A DNA stretch of 8,469 bases from Nitrospirae bacterium RIFCSPHIGHO2_01_FULL_66_17. GTDB lineage: Bacteria > Nitrospirota > Nitrospiria > 2-01-FULL-66-17. The stretch covers positions 997 to 9,465 of the forward strand of contig MHEO01000040.1 in assembly GCA_001803875.1 (NCBI GenBank), read 5' to 3'. Positions within the stretch are counted from its first letter, which is position 1; every line of letters begins with the position of its first letter. Position numbers and translations under genes: made by a program. This document shows positions 6,116-8,469 of the stretch, one piece after another. The notes under the pieces were generated by a model, which ran no database searches, had not been told where the DNA came from, and was given only the letters and a program-made list of their open reading frames with translations.

Positions 6116-7095
6116 TAAACCTTCTTGGTTTTTCCCTTTCCCAGCGCCTCGATCACCCCCGCTGCGAGCAGTGGGAACATGATCTCGTGGTGGCCGGTCA
6201 GCGCGTAGCCGCGACCGCCGGCCTGGGTGGGGCGGCGGACGACGTTGGTCACGGGGCGGTACTGCTGGAGGAAGTCCATGTTGACGGTGGTGAATTCGAC
6301 GACGCGGTGGCCGAGGTTGCGGGCGATCGTGAGGGCCTTCAAGAAGACTTCGGGCATCAGCACGGCGGAGCCCAGGTTGAGGTACACGCCGCCGTCGAGG
6401 TGGGCGACGACCGAGGTGAGGCGCTTGAAGTCCTCCAGCGAGGTGGCGCCGATCGCGGCGCCGTCGGCGCTGGGGTGCATGTGGATGATGTCGGTGCCGA
6501 TCGCCACGTGCACCGTGACGGGGATGCCCAGGCGGCTGCCGATCGCCAACAGGCTCATCGTCTTATGGGGGAACGCGCCGTGGCTGATCAGGTCGCCCAC
6601 GGCCTGACCGATGCCGATGCCCTGCTTGGCGCCCCGGGCGATCGCGCCGTTGAGCAACTCGGCGGTGTCGCGGGCCATCCCGAAGCTACCGGTGTCGATC
6701 CCCGCTTCGACCTCTTCGGAGGTCTTGCCCACCAGCGCCAGTTCCAGGTCGTGGATGATTCCGGCGCCGTTCATCGCCAGGCACGAGATCACGCCGCGCT
6801 TCATCAGGTCGATCAGGATGGGGTTCAAGCCAACCTTGATCGGGTGGGCGCCCATGCCCACGATCACGGGGCGTCCGGTGCGGGCGGCGCGGACGATGTC
6901 GGCGATCACGGCCTTGAGTGTGCGGGCGGCCAGAATGTCCGGCAGGCTCTCCAAAAAGCGCGCGAGACTCTGGCCCTTGCGGTGGGGCCGGCCGATGTCC
7001 TCGACTTTCACCTTGCTCGCGCGCGATTGCGTGGGGTACGTCTTGACCCGCGAGAAGTCGAGGGGTGGAAACCGAAGCGGGCGGGGGGACTTCAC
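6115..7095 (-). CDS. Deoxyhypusine-synthase-like conserved protein of unknown function
   Basis: This 326-residue cytosolic protein has no signal peptide or membrane segment. Several blocks resemble deoxyhypusine synthase in the same order. VGLNPILIDLMKRGVIS with LAMNGAGIIHDLELAL (about 88-121) resembles the DHS 'SGI...LV..N.VD.LVTTAGGVEED' block. GIPVTVHVAIGTDIIHMH (about 190-207) resembles the DHS 'IPVF.PALTDGSLG' block. LEDFKRLTSVV then GGVYLNLGSAVLMPEVF (about 220-251) resembles the DHS 'GMIILGGGVVKHH' block. MFPLLAAGVIEAL at the end resembles DHS 'VFPLLVAE'. The DHS active-site lysine (in GGGVVKHH) has no equivalent: the aligned stretch is LGSAVLMPEV. A true deoxyhypusine synthase is therefore unlikely, and I would call it only a DHS-superfamily, NAD-binding Rossmann-like homologue. 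It starts with GTG at 7095; no better in-frame start is seen nearby, and the ribosome binding site is poor. It lies 37 bases after gmhA in the same direction, so the two are probably co-transcribed. This comparison is from memory, not an alignment run. Confidence 0.6.
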   Translation of the reverse strand: MKSPRPLRFPPLDFSRVKTYPTQSRASKVKVEDIGRPHRKGQSLARFLESLPDILAARTLKAVIADIVRAARTGRPVIVGMGAHPIKVGLNPILIDLMKRGVISCLAMNGAGIIHDLELALVGKTSEEVEAGIDTGSFGMARDTAELLNGAIARGAKQGIGIGQAVGDLISHGAFPHKTMSLLAIGSRLGIPVTVHVAIGTDIIHMHPSADGAAIGATSLEDFKRLTSVVAHLDGGVYLNLGSAVLMPEVFLKALTIARNLGHRVVEFTTVNMDFLQQYRPVTNVVRRPTQAGGRGYALTGHHEIMFPLLAAGVIEALGKGKTKKV

Positions 7096-7132
7096 CGCGG
7101 GCTGATCGGGGCGCTCGCGGCGGCCGACGGCG

Positions 7133-7711
7133 TCACCGGCCCGCGGGGAAGAGCGCGTCTTCCACCAACTCGCACAGCACGTGGCCCAGGGTGATGTGCG
7201 TTTCCTGGATGCGGGACGTGAGGTTGGAGGGCACGATGAACGCGTGGTCGACCATCGTGGCGAGCTTGCCGCCGTCCTTGCCGGTGAACCCGATGGTGAC
7301 GAGGCCCAGGGGCTTGGCGGCTTCGATCGCGCGCAGCACGTTGGGCGAATTGCCGCTCGTGCTGATGCCGATCGCCACGTCGCCCTTGCGCCCGAGGGCG
7401 CGGAGCTGGCGCGAGAAAATCTCCTGGTAGTCGTAATCGTTGCTGATGCTGGTGATCACCGACTGGTCGCACGTCAACGCCAGCGCCGGGAGCCCCTCGC
7501 GGTCGCGCTGAAAGCGGTTGACGAACTCCGCCGCGAGGTGCGAGGCGTCGGTTGCGCTGCCCCCGTTGCCGAAGAGGAGCACCTTGTGCCCCTTCTTGAA
7601 GGCGGCGATCATGACCTTCGCCGCGGCGGCGATCGGATCGGCGTATCGCTCGACGAACGCCTGTTTGACGTTGATACTATCTTGGAATGCGTGACGAATC
7701 TGATCGAGCAT
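7133..7711 (-). CDS. gmhA: Phosphoheptose isomerase (sedoheptulose 7-phosphate isomerase), SIS domain
   Basis: GmhA converts sedoheptulose 7-phosphate to D-glycero-D-manno-heptose 7-phosphate, the first step toward ADP-heptose for the lipopolysaccharide core; it is a cytosolic homotetramer. The 192-residue product is the same length as the E. coli enzyme. FGNGGSATDASHLAAEF (about 47-63) is the SIS phosphosugar loop, GISTSGNSPNVL (about 115-126) the second one, and RIQETHITLGHVLCELVE (167-184) the family C-terminal motif. Putative catalytic/metal residues His58, Glu62, Gln169 and His177 are each offset by exactly three from the His61, Glu65, Gln172 and His180 that I recall for E. coli GmhA. 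The ATG at 7711 is chosen because it aligns with the family, has AAGGA about ten bases upstream and gives the family length. The in-frame ATG at 7780 adds 23 unconserved residues and overlaps the -10 box. DiaA/SIS paralogues are an alternative but fit less well. Confidence 0.93.
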   Translation of the reverse strand: MLDQIRHAFQDSINVKQAFVERYADPIAAAAKVMIAAFKKGHKVLLFGNGGSATDASHLAAEFVNRFQRDREGLPALALTCDQSVITSISNDYDYQEIFSRQLRALGRKGDVAIGISTSGNSPNVLRAIEAAKPLGLVTIGFTGKDGGKLATMVDHAFIVPSNLTSRIQETHITLGHVLCELVEDALFPAGR

Positions 7712-7721
7712 GTCAATGGGA

Positions 7722-7751
7722 TCCTTGGGGGTCCTCGGGGGTCCTCGCGCG
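7722..7751. repeat. 10-base tandem repeat in the gmhA leader
   Basis: Three imperfect consecutive 10-base units read TCCTTGGGGG (7722-7731), TCCTCGGGGG (7732-7741) and TCCTCGCGCG (7742-7751). They lie in the transcribed leader just upstream of gmhA, and the first unit contains, on the - strand, its AAGGA ribosome binding site. The repeat is too short to interpret further. Confidence 0.5.
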
Positions 7752-7778
7752 GGCGGACGGACACGACGAAGCGGCGTC

Positions 7779-7808
7779 ATCTTAGCGCGGGGTTTCTCGG
7801 GTTGTCAA
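7779..7808 (-). promoter_or_regulatory. Sigma70-type promoter for gmhA and its partner
   Basis: On the - strand TTGACA (complement of 7803-7808) is followed after 18 bases by TAAGAT (complement of 7779-7784). This is a perfect -35 and a good -10, with an expected transcript start near 7772, leaving a leader of roughly 60 bases before the ATG at 7711. Its position rules out translation from the upstream ATG at 7780. Confidence 0.6.
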
Positions 7809-7830
7809 GGCGGGATGCCGCGGTTATCCT
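7802..7830 (+). promoter_or_regulatory. Candidate divergent promoter for the HEAT-like membrane protein
   Basis: TTGTCA (7802-7807) and TATCCT (7825-7830) are separated by 17 bases, giving a weaker sigma70-like match and a start near 7837, about 57 bases upstream of the ATG at 7894. Its -35 box overlaps the -35 box of the gmhA promoter on the other strand. Confidence 0.35.
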
Positions 7831-7893
7831 CTACGCTGGCCGCGCGGCTCGACGGCGCGAGGTCGGGGTATTCGAGTCATCTGCGAGTCATTG

Positions 7894-8469
7894 ATGGGGT
7901 TGATCGACGCGATGGATCTGTGGGTGACCGCGGTTCGCTGGTCCGCGTGGAGCGCGGCCGTCACGGCCGCCGCCGCGGCGGCGCTGTCCGTCGCGTGGCG
8001 GGTGGCGAGGCGGGGCGTGCTCGCCCGCCGGGACCGGCGGCGGGAACGCTACCGCGCGTTTTTCGAGGGGCTGCTGTCCGATCAGGCGCCGCCCGCGTCG
8101 ATCATCGACGGGCCGCGGCGCGTGATGGACGGCGTGTTCCTGGGATTGCTGGCCGACGCGCTGGATCGCGCGGATGCCGCATCGCGGCCCCGCCTGATCG
8201 CGCTCTGCGAGCGGTCGGGGTACGTCGCGCGATTCCGAAGGGCGGCGTGGAGCCCGCTGTGGTGGCGGAGGGCCCACGCCGCGCGCTGGCTTGGCCGCCT
8301 CGGGAGCCCCGAGAGCGTGTCGGACCTGATTCGCCTGCTGGATGACTCCTCGTACCACGTCCGGTGCGTCGCGGTCGGCGCCCTGGCGTTGTGGAGGCAC
8401 CCCCGCATCCTGTCGGCCCTGTTGAAGACCTTGGACCACATGCGCGAGCGGACGCCGTGGGGGGCGCTG
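7894..8469 (+). CDS. Membrane-anchored HEAT-repeat-like protein, N-terminal part (3' end outside window)
   Basis: The frame is open from the ATG at 7894 to the last base, giving 192 residues without a stop; the gene continues beyond the window. A single hydrophobic segment (about 10-35, with a run of six alanines) is followed by a strongly basic stretch (WRVARRG...RRDRRRERYR), which suggests an N-in-membrane, C-in-cytoplasm topology. The C-terminal visible part has alpha-helical repeat character: RAHAARWLGRLGSPESVSDL (about 126-145) and LLDDSSYHVRCVAVGALALW (about 148-167) match the HEAT pattern, with Asp, Val-Arg and Ala at the usual turn positions. Proteins of this kind (one helix plus HEAT repeats) serve as scaffolds, often beside glycosyltransferase genes, but the partner would be downstream and is not visible. 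No strong ribosome binding site precedes 7894, and the ATG at 7912 is a possible alternative start that loses six residues. The specific function is unknown. Confidence 0.7.
   Translation, partial: MGLIDAMDLWVTAVRWSAWSAAVTAAAAAALSVAWRVARRGVLARRDRRRERYRAFFEGLLSDQAPPASIIDGPRRVMDGVFLGLLADALDRADAASRPRLIALCERSGYVARFRRAAWSPLWWRRAHAARWLGRLGSPESVSDLIRLLDDSSYHVRCVAVGALALWRHPRILSALLKTLDHMRERTPWGAL

Noticed and set aside
6115..7095. Authentic deoxyhypusine synthase
   Set aside because: The active-site lysine segment is not conserved and bacteria have no eIF5A substrate; only superfamily resemblance is claimed.
6187..7194. Long + strand open frame opposite the deoxyhypusine-synthase-like gene (335 residues)
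   Set aside because: Its composition is dominated by Asp, Val, Gly and Ala with no motif, while the - strand frame has conserved blocks and an operon context.
7712..7780. Upstream ATG extending GmhA by 23 residues
   Set aside because: The extension is a Pro/Arg-rich stretch absent from GmhA, and the ATG overlaps the -10 box of the gmhA promoter.

Overview
The window is GC-rich bacterial DNA with closely packed genes. Its heptose-pathway gene and predicted outer-membrane barrel protein point to a Gram-negative organism. The gene mix (DUF2339/DUF3999 pair, Cyc2-like cytochrome-porin, GmhA, REP-like palindromes) would suit Nitrospirota or a neighbouring lineage, but no marker here fixes the taxon.

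Layout, left to right. (1) The C-terminal part of a nucleotidyltransferase-fold protein, cut by the left edge, runs on the + strand to 405. (2) A 250-base spacer holds two strong hairpins with an identical 12-base core, a REP-like doublet. (3) A translationally coupled + strand pair follows: a very large polytopic DUF2339 membrane protein and a secreted, C-terminally anchored DUF3999 protein, joined by an ATGA overlap. (4) Convergent to them, on the - strand, lies a 412-residue protein with a signal peptide, one CXXCH haem site and a predicted outer-membrane barrel. It resembles Cyc2-type cytochrome-porins, some of which are iron oxidases. (5) Still on the - strand, a gmhA (phosphoheptose isomerase) gene is followed 37 bases later by a conserved protein that looks distantly like deoxyhypusine synthase but lacks that enzyme's active-site lysine. 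(6) Divergent from gmhA, a + strand protein with one membrane anchor and HEAT-like repeats runs off the right edge.

GmhA and the deoxyhypusine-synthase-like protein probably form an operon read from a good sigma70-type promoter (TTGACA, 18-base spacer, TAAGAT) and ending in a possible hairpin/T-run terminator just before the cytochrome-porin gene. GmhA makes the heptose precursor of the lipopolysaccharide core. The function of its partner is unknown. The cytochrome-porin gene has its own strong ribosome binding site and a patchily lower GC content than its neighbours. It and the deoxyhypusine-synthase-like gene are the two most interesting items.
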